A DNA stretch of 64,000 nucleotides from contig NZ_LMQH01000002.1 in NCBI RefSeq assembly GCF_001424105.1, positions 94,063 to 158,062 on the forward strand, in the 5' to 3' direction. Positions 44,115 to 52,136 of this stretch are shown piece by piece. The DNA is from Chryseobacterium sp. Leaf394. GTDB taxonomy: Bacteria > Bacteroidota > Bacteroidia > Flavobacteriales > Weeksellaceae. Position numbers and translations under genes: made by a program. The notes beneath the pieces were generated by a model, which saw only the letters and a list, made by a program, of their open reading frames with translations, ran no database searches and had not been told where the DNA came from. The stretch's first letter is position 1, and each line of letters starts with the position of its first letter.

Positions 44115-45203
44115 ATGCTGCAAAAAAGCAATGAACAGTACATCAGCTGGATTTTAGATTTAAAACAGAAAATTCAGCAAAGCCAGATCAAAGCGGCCAT
44201 TCAGGTGAATTCTGCTTTGATAGAAATGTATTGGGATTTGGGAAAGGAAATCACAGAAAGAAATTTTGAAAACACCTATGGTTCAGGCTTTTTTTCTCAG
44301 CTAAGCAAAGATTTACGTTTAGAATTTCCCGAAATAAAGGGTTTTTCTGAAAGCAATTTAAAATACTGTAAAAGATTCTATCTCTTTTATAATGAATCAA
44401 ATATAATTCGTCAACAAGTTTCTGACGAATTCAGGAATGATGACAAACAAAATCGTCAACAAGCTGTTGACGATTTGAGAAATAAAATTTTTCAAATTCC
44501 ATGGGGTCATCATATTACTTTAATGACCAAATGCTCCACATCAGAAGAGGCTCATTTTTACATCAAAAAAGCAATAGAAAATGGCTGGAGTCGCTCAGTT
44601 TTGCTGAATATGATTTCAGGAAAACTAATTGATAGTCAAGGAAAAGCGATCAATAATTTTTCAAACACTCTTCCCGATTACGAAAGTGATCTTATCCGGG
44701 AAACATTAAAAGACCCACACATTTTCGACTTTATAAATGTTACAGAAAATTATAAAGAGAGAGAACTTGAAAATGCTTTGACAGAAAATATTTCAAAATT
44801 TTTAATCGAGCTGGGAAGCGGTTTTGCATTTGTTGGTAAACAGGTGGAAATCACTGTAGGCAATCAGTCATTTTTCATAGATTTGCTTTTTTATCATATC
44901 AAATTAAAGAGATACGTTGTCATAGAACTTAAAACAGGACATTTCGAGCCCGAATTTGCCGGAAAACTCAATTTCTACGTTACTGCTGTCGATAAAAAGA
45001 TGAGGGATGAAAACGACAACGCCACCGTAGGAATGATTATCTGTAAAGACAAAAATGAGATTATTGCCGAATATTCGCTTACAGATCTTCACAAACCGTT
45101 AGGAATATCTTCTTACGAACTCAAAAAAATATTACCCGAAAATTTCAAATCTCATCTTCCATCAATTGAAGAGGTTGAAAACGAACTAAAAAAATTACAA
45201 TAA
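44115..45203 (+). CDS. DUF1016/YhcG-family PDDEXK nuclease, between nadB and nadC
   Basis: A 362-residue protein. The N-terminal DUF1016_N helical domain (about 10-150) has IQVNSALIEMYWDLGKEI and FSESNLKYCKRFY; the C-terminal PDDEXK nuclease-like domain has QSFFIDLLFYH (Asp near 256), VIELKTGHFEPEFAGKL (Glu-x-Lys near 270-272). PWGHHITLM, a mark of the family, is in the middle. Between the domains is a near-duplicated segment, RQQVSDEFRN and RQQAVDDLRN. Its stop overlaps the nadC start by one base (TAATG), so translation is coupled. The family is linked to DNA processing and mobile or defence loci, but its role here is unknown. Confidence 0.9.
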   Translation: MLQKSNEQYISWILDLKQKIQQSQIKAAIQVNSALIEMYWDLGKEITERNFENTYGSGFFSQLSKDLRLEFPEIKGFSESNLKYCKRFYLFYNESNIIRQQVSDEFRNDDKQNRQQAVDDLRNKIFQIPWGHHITLMTKCSTSEEAHFYIKKAIENGWSRSVLLNMISGKLIDSQGKAINNFSNTLPDYESDLIRETLKDPHIFDFINVTENYKERELENALTENISKFLIELGSGFAFVGKQVEITVGNQSFFIDLLFYHIKLKRYVVIELKTGHFEPEFAGKLNFYVTAVDKKMRDENDNATVGMIICKDKNEIIAEYSLTDLHKPLGISSYELKKILPENFKSHLPSIEEVENELKKLQ

Positions 45204-46063
45204 TGAAAAGACCAGAATACGCAACAGATAAAGTTTTAAAACAATTCATCAAAAATGCTTTGGAAGAAGATATTCAGGATGGTGACCATTCTACATTGTC
45301 TACTATTCCCAAAGATCTTCAGCAGAGCGCCAAACTTTTGGTAAAAGAAAACTGCATTCTGGCCGGAGTTGAACTGGCAGAAATTATTTTTAAAACGTTT
45401 GATAAAAATTTAAAAGTAGAAAGATTCATCAGAGATGGCGAGGTGGCAAAAGTTGGTGATACAGCTTTTATTGTAACCGGAAGCGCAAGATCCATTCTCT
45501 CCACTGAAAGACTGGTACTGAACTGCATGCAGCGGATGAGCGGAATTGCGACTTTAACGCAGGATTGGGATTCCAGATTGGTGGGTTCAAAAACAAAGCT
45601 TTTAGATACAAGAAAAACAACGCCGAATTTCAGAGTTTGTGAAAAATGGGCAGTTGCAATCGGTGGCGGAACCAATCACAGATACGGCCTTTATGATATG
45701 ATCATGCTCAAAGATAATCACATCGATTATAACGGAAGCATTACCAATGCAGTGAAAATGGCAAAAGATTACGTGAAAAAATCAAAGAAAAAACTTAAAA
45801 TAGAAGTCGAAACCCGTAATCTTGAAGAAGTAAAAGAAGCCATCAGTGCAAAAGTTGACAGAATTATGCTTGATAACATGGATGTTGCGACAATGAAGAA
45901 AGCTGTGAAGCTGATCAACGGAGTTTGCGAAAGCGAAGCTTCAGGTGGAATTACGAGAGATCAGCTTAAGGAAATTGCGTCGACCGGAGTAACGTATATC
46001 TCTGCGGGGGCCCTTACCCACTCGGCTTCCAATATAGATTTAAGCTTGAAAGCGGTTAAATAG
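45203..46063 (+). CDS. nadC: Quinolinate phosphoribosyltransferase (carboxylating)
   Basis: A 286-residue enzyme that makes nicotinate mononucleotide from quinolinate and PRPP. Visible residues: LNCMQRMSGIAT, the PRPP loop DTRKTTPNFRVCEKWAV, the His-Arg pair of NHRYGLYDMIMLKDNH, then KIEVETRNLEE and IMLDNMD, and the SGGITRDQL loop near the end. All known substrate contacts are in place. Its ATG overlaps the stop of the DUF1016 gene. The gap after it holds the promoter of the receptor gene at 46274. Confidence 0.96.
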   Translation: MKRPEYATDKVLKQFIKNALEEDIQDGDHSTLSTIPKDLQQSAKLLVKENCILAGVELAEIIFKTFDKNLKVERFIRDGEVAKVGDTAFIVTGSARSILSTERLVLNCMQRMSGIATLTQDWDSRLVGSKTKLLDTRKTTPNFRVCEKWAVAIGGGTNHRYGLYDMIMLKDNHIDYNGSITNAVKMAKDYVKKSKKKLKIEVETRNLEEVKEAISAKVDRIMLDNMDVATMKKAVKLINGVCESEASGGITRDQLKEIASTGVTYISAGALTHSASNIDLSLKAVK

Positions 46064-46216
46064 AACATTACATTTTTAATAAAAACAACGCTATTTTGTT
46101 AAAAATTAAATAATATGATTTTTTTCACGTCCAAATTCAAAAACTTTATATTAACCTGAAAAACAATGACTTGCATAGTATTTTGACTGATTAAAAATTA
46201 ACATTGCGTTAACAAT

Positions 46217-46261
46217 AGTTAGGAATTATTTTATGAATTTTGCACCAAATTAATTCTAACT
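46217..46261. repeat. Imperfect inverted repeat upstream of the FecA-like receptor
   Basis: AGTTAGGAATTA (46217-46228) and TAATTCTAACT (46251-46261) pair with one unpaired base. The right arm ends 12 bases before the ATG at 46274. It may be an operator or a leader hairpin; no run of T follows, so it is not a terminator. A -7-like GAATTTTG lies between the arms at 46235-46242. Confidence 0.4.
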
Positions 46262-46273
46262 ATTACAACGATT

Positions 46274-49009
46274 ATGAAATTAATCAACAGATCGACATTA
46301 ACTGTCCTGATTACTTTATCAACGGCTAGTGTTTATTATTCACAACAGGTAAAGGATACTTTGAAAGACGATAAGTCCAGAGATATCGAAACTGTTGTAA
46401 TTGCAGGTGTTGCAGATATCGCAAAAGATAGAAAAACACCGGTTGCTGTTTCAACAATTAAAGAAGCACAAATTCAGGAAAGAATAGGAAACCAGGAGCT
46501 TCCTGAGCTTTTAAACACTACACCTTCTGTATATGCTACAAAGTCTGGTGGTGGTTTTGGAGATTCAAAAATCAACATTCGTGGTTTCGCGCAGGAAAAC
46601 ATTGCCGTAATGGTAAATGGTATGCCTGTAAATGACATGGAGAATGGGGCCGTTTACTGGTCTAACTGGGCAGGTCTATCTGATGTTACTTCAGCAATGC
46701 AGGTTCAGAGAGGTCTTGGATCTTCTAAACTGGCAATCGCATCAGTTGGAGGAACAATCAACTATATTACAAGAGCTGCTGATAAAAGACAAGGTGGTAA
46801 AGTATCAGTAGGGGTAGCGAATGAGGGTTATTTAAAAACGGTATTTTCATACAACACAGGAAAATCTGAAAAAGGTTGGTCTTCATCATTTTTAATGGGG
46901 AGAGCAGCAGGAGCGATGTATGCTAACGGAACTGACTTTGAAGGATATAACTATTATTTTGCTTTAGGATATCAGCCAAATAAAAAGCATGATTTACAGT
47001 TTACAATCACTGGTGCTCCACAATGGCACAACCAAAGATCCACTTCTTCAACGATTCAAAATTACATCAGATACAATGCTGATCAGGATGGAACGCCTAA
47101 CAGAAGATATAATGCAGATTGGGGATTTGATAGAAACGGTGACCAATTATCTAATAGAGTAAACTACTATCATAAGCCAGTAATGTCTCTTAACTGGGAT
47201 TGGAAATTTAATGAAAAATCTAAATTAAACTCAGTATTTTATGCTTCTTTCGGTAGAGGTGGTGGTACTGGTGATTTAGGTAGAATCCGTACTGGTGTTG
47301 GAACAGCTACTGCTGGTGTAACTGGGTTTGTAACTCCAGAAGGTCAGATTGATTACAATGCAATTTTCACTGGGAATGCTGCAGTAGATGTAAATAATCC
47401 TGCAACAGCAACTCAAAGTACGCTTATCAGAAGATCATCTATCAACTCTCACAACTGGTTTGGTGCAATTATCAGTTTTAATCACAAGATTAATGATAAT
47501 ATTAACTTTACCATCGGTACTGATAACAGATATTATTATGGCTACCATTACCAGATTATATCAGATCTATACGGAGCTTCTGGATATAAAGATAATACCA
47601 ACAAAAACTTCTATACAGCGCCAGGTAACCTTTACACTGTAACTCCTAGAGTTGTTTCAAATGTATTTGCTCCTAGAGCTACAGGAAACCCGTTCGGTGG
47701 TAAATTAAATAATGGAGAAGACAAAATCGGTTACGATAACGACGGAGAAGTACTATGGTACGGAGGCTTTGGTCAGATTGAATATTCTAATGATAAGCTT
47801 TCTGCTTTTGTACAGGGAGCTGTTTCAAACCAATCATTCCAAAGAATCGATCACTTTATTATCGATGGAGTAACTTTGCTGAATGGTCAACAAGCTGGAT
47901 TCAGAAACACATCTGCTGCAACAATTGCTCAACCTACAGCTGCAAATCCAGCATTAAATACTAAGACAGGATTTAAAGACATTTTAGGATACAATGTGAA
48001 AGCCGGTGCTAACTACAATATTGATGATCATCACAACGTTTACGCAAACGTAGGATATTATTCTAAACAGCCATTTTTAAATGCAGTTTATCCAAATAAC
48101 AAGAATTTCCTGAATCCTAATTTGACTAACGAAAAAATCTTCGGTATCGAAGGGGGTTATGGTTTCCGTTCATCAATTTTTAATGCAAACTTAAATGTTT
48201 ACAGAACTGAATGGAGAGACAGATTCCAAAGAAGAGGAGGTCTTACTCAAACTTACCCAGATCCAACAAATCCAGGAAATACTATTACAACAACTCAGGC
48301 ATACTCAAACATTCAGGGAATCACTGAAATCCATCAGGGTGTTGAATTAGAACTTACTGCAAGACCTCACAGAATGCTTGAACTATTTGGTATGGTTTCT
48401 TTCAATGATTACTATTATAAAGGTAATGCGGAAGGAAATATCTTCACTGAAAACAACGAACAGATTGGATCTGATTCTCAGATACTTTATTTGGACGGTG
48501 TAAAAGTAGGAAGTTCTGCACAGACGACAATCGCTGGAGGATTTACAATCAAACCAGTTGAGTGGTTCTCATTTGATGCTACTTACAGAGGAGCAGATAA
48601 ACTTTATGCAAACTTAAATGTATTGAACTTCTCAAATGAGGCATCTCAAAACAGAGGATCTCTATTATTACCTTCATTTGGATTAGTAGACTTAGGAATT
48701 TCATTTAAAGTTAAACTGAAAAACCCATCTCAATTCTTTACTTTGAGAGGAAATGTTTACAACTTGTTAGATAAAACTTACATTGCTGAATCTAACTCAA
48801 ATATTCATGCAGACCTTGGTTTAAATGAATATATTGAAATCAATAAGCCTATCCAGACTACACCTTTGACAGCTGCTCAGGTTACAACTTTAACAAACAG
48901 TTACAACACGTACAAAGCTGCAGGTAATTGGAACGGTATCAGTCAGCAAAACCAAGTATACTTTGGATACGGTAGAACTTGGTCTGCAACTCTATCTTTC
49001 AACTTCTAA
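46274..49009 (+). CDS. TonB-dependent outer membrane receptor (FecA-like)
   Basis: A 911-residue receptor. Signal peptide to about residue 24 (SVYYSQQ), a TonB-box-like IETVVIAGVAD, a plug (LPELLNTTPSVYAT, INIRGFAQENIAVMVNGMPVNDMENGAVYWSNW and GSSKLAIASVGGTINYIT) and a barrel ending TWSATLSFNF. It lacks the carboxypeptidase-like domain of SusC proteins. The NDMENGxVYWSNWAGL motif is typical of a FecA/CirA-like flavobacterial group, which may carry siderophores or vitamins. No ligand can be named. It appears to use frequent codons and may be highly expressed. Confidence 0.92.
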   Translation: MKLINRSTLTVLITLSTASVYYSQQVKDTLKDDKSRDIETVVIAGVADIAKDRKTPVAVSTIKEAQIQERIGNQELPELLNTTPSVYATKSGGGFGDSKINIRGFAQENIAVMVNGMPVNDMENGAVYWSNWAGLSDVTSAMQVQRGLGSSKLAIASVGGTINYITRAADKRQGGKVSVGVANEGYLKTVFSYNTGKSEKGWSSSFLMGRAAGAMYANGTDFEGYNYYFALGYQPNKKHDLQFTITGAPQWHNQRSTSSTIQNYIRYNADQDGTPNRRYNADWGFDRNGDQLSNRVNYYHKPVMSLNWDWKFNEKSKLNSVFYASFGRGGGTGDLGRIRTGVGTATAGVTGFVTPEGQIDYNAIFTGNAAVDVNNPATATQSTLIRRSSINSHNWFGAIISFNHKINDNINFTIGTDNRYYYGYHYQIISDLYGASGYKDNTNKNFYTAPGNLYTVTPRVVSNVFAPRATGNPFGGKLNNGEDKIGYDNDGEVLWYGGFGQIEYSNDKLSAFVQGAVSNQSFQRIDHFIIDGVTLLNGQQAGFRNTSAATIAQPTAANPALNTKTGFKDILGYNVKAGANYNIDDHHNVYANVGYYSKQPFLNAVYPNNKNFLNPNLTNEKIFGIEGGYGFRSSIFNANLNVYRTEWRDRFQRRGGLTQTYPDPTNPGNTITTTQAYSNIQGITEIHQGVELELTARPHRMLELFGMVSFNDYYYKGNAEGNIFTENNEQIGSDSQILYLDGVKVGSSAQTTIAGGFTIKPVEWFSFDATYRGADKLYANLNVLNFSNEASQNRGSLLLPSFGLVDLGISFKVKLKNPSQFFTLRGNVYNLLDKTYIAESNSNIHADLGLNEYIEINKPIQTTPLTAAQVTTLTNSYNTYKAAGNWNGISQQNQVYFGYGRTWSATLSFNF

Positions 49010-49031
49010 TAAATTCACTTTTATTACATAC

Positions 49032-49060
49032 AAAACCCGGCTTCACAGCCGGGTTTTTTT
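49032..49060 (+). terminator. Terminator of the FecA-like receptor gene
   Basis: AAACCCGGC and GCCGGGTTT pair perfectly around six bases (49033-49054) and run into seven T. Confidence 0.9.
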
Positions 49061-49062
49061 GT

Positions 49063-49070
49063 TATCTTTG
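49063..49070 (+). promoter_or_regulatory. Candidate -7 box for the small membrane protein gene
   Basis: TATCTTTG, directly after the terminator T run, 28 bases before the ATG at 49099. No clear -33 TTG. Confidence 0.45.
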
Positions 49071-49098
49071 TGCTTGAAAAATTAGAAATAAATAAACA

Positions 49099-49530
49099 AT
49101 GGACTTTTACAAAATTTTACTCAGCGCACACAAAGGTTTTGCCTATCTGGAACTGCTTTTGGTGGCACTTTTCATGATCGCATTTTTGGCAACAATGTTC
49201 GGATTTAGCGGAAAGGTAAACAAGTTTCTAAAGAAAACGACTCTTTTCACAATGATCTTTTTCCACGTTCAGTTTTTGATTGGAATTGTTATGCTGATCA
49301 TCAACTTTAGCAAAGGTTTAGATATGGGCGGAGTGATGAAAAATGCAGAACTTAGATTTCAGTATGTAGAACATCCGTTTTCTATGTTGGTAGCGGCAGT
49401 TTTAATGACAATAGTAAACAAAAAAGTAAAAACTAGCGACAGAATTTCAGTACCGGTTGTGGTAATGGGGCTAATTGCTGTAGCATTATTTGGATACGCA
49501 TTTCCGTGGGCGAGAGTCTTCGGTGCATAA
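49099..49530 (+). CDS. Small four-helix membrane protein, possibly haem-binding
   Basis: A 143-residue inner membrane protein with four hydrophobic helices (about 16-36, 48-70, 93-108 and 119-137). His11, His56 (TMIFFHVQFL) and His92 (EHPFSML) sit at or inside helix ends, like axial ligands of cytochrome b-type proteins, but this is inference. It has no signal peptide. It begins a two-gene unit with asd, 31 bases ahead. No family is recognised. Confidence 0.78.
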   Translation: MDFYKILLSAHKGFAYLELLLVALFMIAFLATMFGFSGKVNKFLKKTTLFTMIFFHVQFLIGIVMLIINFSKGLDMGGVMKNAELRFQYVEHPFSMLVAAVLMTIVNKKVKTSDRISVPVVVMGLIAVALFGYAFPWARVFGA

Positions 49531-49561
49531 TTATATTAACTTAAATTTTATTTAAACAACA

Positions 49562-50554
49562 ATGAAAGTAGCTGTAGTAGGTTCAACAGGAATGGTTGGA
49601 CAAGTGATGCTTAAAGTTCTCGAAGAGAGAAACTTCCCTGTAACAGAATTAATTCCCGTAGCTTCCGAGAGGTCTATTGGAAAACAGGTGAAGTATAAAC
49701 AGGTAGATTATACTATCGTAAGCATCGACGACGCTATAGCTGCCAAACCTGATATCGCAATTTTCTCAGCCGGTGGATCAACTTCTCTGGAATACGCTCC
49801 AAAGTTTGCCGAAGCCGGAATCACCGTCATCGACAATTCTTCTGCATGGAGAATGGATCCAACTAAAAAATTAGTGGTTCCGGAAATCAATGCTGATGTT
49901 TTGACTAAAGAAGATAAGATTATTGCAAATCCAAACTGCTCTACCATTCAGCTGGTGATGGTATTGGGACCTTTAAATAAAAAGTACGACCTGAAAAGAG
50001 TGATCGTTTCTACTTATCAATCGGTAACAGGAACAGGTAAAGCTGCTGTTGATCAATTGAACGGAGAAATAGAAGGAGATGATTCTGTTGCGAAAGTTTA
50101 CCCTTACCAGATCTTCAAAAATGCATTGCCACACTGCGATGTATTTTCAGATGATGATTATACTAAAGAAGAAATTAAATTAATGAAAGAGCCTAAGAAA
50201 ATTTTAGGTGATGATACATTCAATTTAACGGCAACTGCAGTAAGAGTTCCGGTACAGGGAGGCCATTCTGAAAGCGTAAACATCGAATTTGAAAACGAAT
50301 TTGATCTCGACGAAGTAAGAAAAATCTTATCTGAAACACCTGGAGTAGTTGTAATGGATAATGTAAAGAACAACGAATACCCAATGCCACTCTACTCAGA
50401 AGGAAAAGATGAAGTTTTCGTCGGAAGAATCCGAAGAGACTCATCACAACCCAAAACGCTCAACTGCTGGATTGTCGCAGACAACCTCCGAAAAGGAGCT
50501 GCTACCAACGCAGTGCAGATTGCAGAATACCTGGTTAAAAACAACTTAGTATAA
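49562..50554 (+). CDS. asd: Aspartate-semialdehyde dehydrogenase
   Basis: A 330-residue enzyme of the lysine, threonine, methionine and diaminopimelate pathway. NADP-binding GSTGMVGQVML at 7-17; substrate-binding FSAGGSTS at 68-75 and DNSSAWRMDP at 91-100; catalytic Cys126 in ANPNCSTIQ; and the catalytic His in PVQGGHSESVNIEF near residue 235. All are intact. It produces a precursor of peptidoglycan cross-links, so it is essential in most bacteria. A terminator follows. Confidence 0.96.
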   Translation: MKVAVVGSTGMVGQVMLKVLEERNFPVTELIPVASERSIGKQVKYKQVDYTIVSIDDAIAAKPDIAIFSAGGSTSLEYAPKFAEAGITVIDNSSAWRMDPTKKLVVPEINADVLTKEDKIIANPNCSTIQLVMVLGPLNKKYDLKRVIVSTYQSVTGTGKAAVDQLNGEIEGDDSVAKVYPYQIFKNALPHCDVFSDDDYTKEEIKLMKEPKKILGDDTFNLTATAVRVPVQGGHSESVNIEFENEFDLDEVRKILSETPGVVVMDNVKNNEYPMPLYSEGKDEVFVGRIRRDSSQPKTLNCWIVADNLRKGAATNAVQIAEYLVKNNLV

Positions 50555-50565
50555 GCTAACAAAAC

Positions 50566-50598
50566 AAAAAAGAGTCTCCAAAAGAGATTCTTTTTTTT
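50566..50598 (+). terminator. Terminator of asd
   Basis: AAAGAGTCTC pairs with GAGATTCTTT (one G-T pair) around five bases, followed by T. Confidence 0.82.
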
Positions 50599-50670
50599 AT
50601 CGAATATTAAAGCTGTTGGCTACTAATTTGAAATTATGGCTTCTTCTTTATTAAGAAGCAAATTTTTCTG

Positions 50671-50727
50671 AAAAGGTTTTTAAAATTACTCCCTTTAGGG
50701 TCGGGGAAATAATTTAAAAAATCTTTT
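50671..50727. repeat. 57-base snap-back repeat with CTCCCTTTAGGG core
   Basis: Arms of 18 bases at 50671-50688 and 50710-50727 pair at 16 positions. The 21-base middle, 50689-50709, reads CTCCCTTTAGGG followed by TCGGGGAAA. The same core occurs twice in the element at 55966. It lies 23 bases before the CDF gene. No protein is encoded; it looks like a small dispersed palindromic repeat. Confidence 0.7.
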
Positions 50728-50750
50728 TATAACAAATTACCGTTATAATA

Positions 50751-51746
50751 ATGATTACAAAAAAAATCAACAAAGACAAAATAGGTTTCCAAAAACTCAT
50801 CGCGACTTTTGGGATTATACTTTTTGTGGGAAAAATTGTTGCTTGGAAACTCACAGATTCCGATGCTGTTTTTTCTGATGCAATGGAAAGTATCGTCAAT
50901 GTGATCAGTGCTTTCATGGGTCTGTATTCCCTGTACTTAGCTTCAAAACCGAAGGACGAAGATCATCCTTACGGCCACGGGAAAGTAGAGTTCGTCACTG
51001 CTGGAATTGAAGGTGCCCTTATCGCCATTGCCGGAATCATGATCATTTACGAAGGCATCAACAGTTTGGTGACCGGCAGAATTCTGAAGAGCATCGACTG
51101 GGGAATCGCCATTATCGCTGCCACTGCTGTTATCAACTATATTTTAGGGTATATTTCCATTAAAAAAGGAGAAAAAGTAAATTCCCTGGTTCTCATTTCG
51201 TCCGGAAAACATTTGCAGTCCGACACGATCACGACTTTAGGGGTTGTCATCAGTTTGATTATCGTTTACTTCACTAAAATTTACTGGATTGATTCCGTAG
51301 TTGCCCTTATTTTCGGGCTCTACATTATTTTTGTAGGCTACAAAATTGTGCGAAAATCTCTGAGCGGGATTATGGATGAACAGAATCCTGAACTTCTCCA
51401 AAACATCATCGACCTTTTAGAAAAAAACAGACACACCGAGTGGATCGACATTCACAACATGAAAATCCAGCAGTTCGGTTCCTCACTCCACATCGATGCG
51501 CACATCACCCTTCCCTACTACTACAGCCTCCGCGAAGCCCATCAGGAAATGGAAAAAGTGATTCTTCTCCTGGCCAAAAACACCAAAAGAACCGTTGAAT
51601 TTAATTTTCACATGGATGACTGCAAGACGATCTCGTGTCCGGTTTGTCAGATTTTCGACTGCCCCGTGAGAGAATTACCTTTCGTTCAGCGTGTAAAATG
51701 GACACCGGAAAATGTGACAAGTGTAGATAAACACACGGTCATTTAG
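50751..51746 (+). CDS. Cation diffusion facilitator metal exporter with a cysteine-rich tail
   Basis: A 331-residue metal/proton antiporter. Six membrane helices at about 13-220, a metal-binding pattern at DSDAVFSDAMESIVN (helix 2), the family signature DHPYGHGKVEF near 71-81 and the second metal pair GKHLQSDTIT near 149-158. The cytoplasmic domain (about 225-290) has the usual HIDAHITLPY. At the end are Cys at CX4CX2CX4C spacing (DDCKTISCPVCQIFDCPVRE), an extra not found in FieF/ZitB that may hold zinc or another metal. The start is the ATG following the palindromic repeat. Confidence 0.92.
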   Translation: MITKKINKDKIGFQKLIATFGIILFVGKIVAWKLTDSDAVFSDAMESIVNVISAFMGLYSLYLASKPKDEDHPYGHGKVEFVTAGIEGALIAIAGIMIIYEGINSLVTGRILKSIDWGIAIIAATAVINYILGYISIKKGEKVNSLVLISSGKHLQSDTITTLGVVISLIIVYFTKIYWIDSVVALIFGLYIIFVGYKIVRKSLSGIMDEQNPELLQNIIDLLEKNRHTEWIDIHNMKIQQFGSSLHIDAHITLPYYYSLREAHQEMEKVILLLAKNTKRTVEFNFHMDDCKTISCPVCQIFDCPVRELPFVQRVKWTPENVTSVDKHTVI

Positions 51747-51789
51747 TTTAAAACATTTAAAACAACCCGCAATCAGCAATGATTTTTTT

Positions 51790-51902
51790 AGGAGCTATTT
51801 CCAGCTCTCCGCTCATACTCCTCGCGCCACCACATGCCACCGCTGAATCCCTCCACTTGCCCAACGCCTGCTGTGGGGTATCCGCTGCGATCTGGGCTAG
51901 GA
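51790..51902 (+). repeat. GC-rich interspersed repeat, copy A
   Basis: Starts AGGAGCTATTTCCAGCT followed by CTCCGCT and ends CTGGGCTAGGA. The first 24 bases match the sequence at 63938-63961 at 21 positions. The element contains GC-rich stretches (CTCGCGCCACCACATGCCAC) in an otherwise AT-rich genome. Confidence 0.65.
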
Positions 51903-51998
51903 ACACGGAAGTCCTTTTTTACTTTATTAAATCTGCGTTCAGGATAAATACCGCTTCTATCAATCAAAAGATTGGGCTTGTGTGAAGAGATACACATT

Positions 51999-52040
51999 TG
52001 GCTTCAGCTAAAATTTAACTTCAAGTTTTGACTGAAGCCA
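51999..52040. repeat. Inverted repeat TGGCTTCAG / CTGAAGCCA
   Basis: Perfect 9-base arms at 51999-52007 and 52032-52040, with partial pairing of TAAAA with TTTTGA inside. It could form a hairpin on either strand. No long T run. Confidence 0.65.
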
Positions 52041-52062
52041 TATAACGCTCATCATATTAAAT

Positions 52063-52080
52063 GTCGGGCTAAAGCCCGAC
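52063..52080. repeat. Palindrome GTCGGGCT-AA-AGCCCGAC
   Basis: Two perfect 8-base arms with a 2-base spacer. It lies 57 bases past the end of the exosortase F-associated gene (which ends at 52137 on the minus strand) but has no T run, so it is not a standard terminator. Confidence 0.7.
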
Positions 52081-52136
52081 GCTATTAATTTAACTCTGTA
52101 AAATTTAAACTTATAACTTAACCCGAACTCAGTTGT

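Larger units (their letters stand above)
51747..52136. other. 390-base intergenic region with several repeats and no gene
   Basis: Short open frames here (51779-51997) overlap each other on both strands and consist of repeat DNA. From left to right it holds a GC-rich interspersed element (51790-51902), an inverted repeat with TGGCTTCAG / CTGAAGCCA arms (51999-52040) and a compact palindrome (52063-52080). The base content of the GC-rich part differs sharply from neighbouring genes. Confidence 0.65.

Noticed and set aside
44115..45203. Restriction-modification or toxin-antitoxin system around the DUF1016 gene
   Set aside because: No methyltransferase, specificity subunit, toxin or antitoxin lies beside it; both neighbours are NAD synthesis genes.
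51779..51997. Two overlapping short open frames on opposite strands (68 and 69 codons)
   Set aside because: They lie inside the GC-rich interspersed repeat, overlap each other completely, and have no protein-like features. The sequence is better explained as a non-coding repeat.
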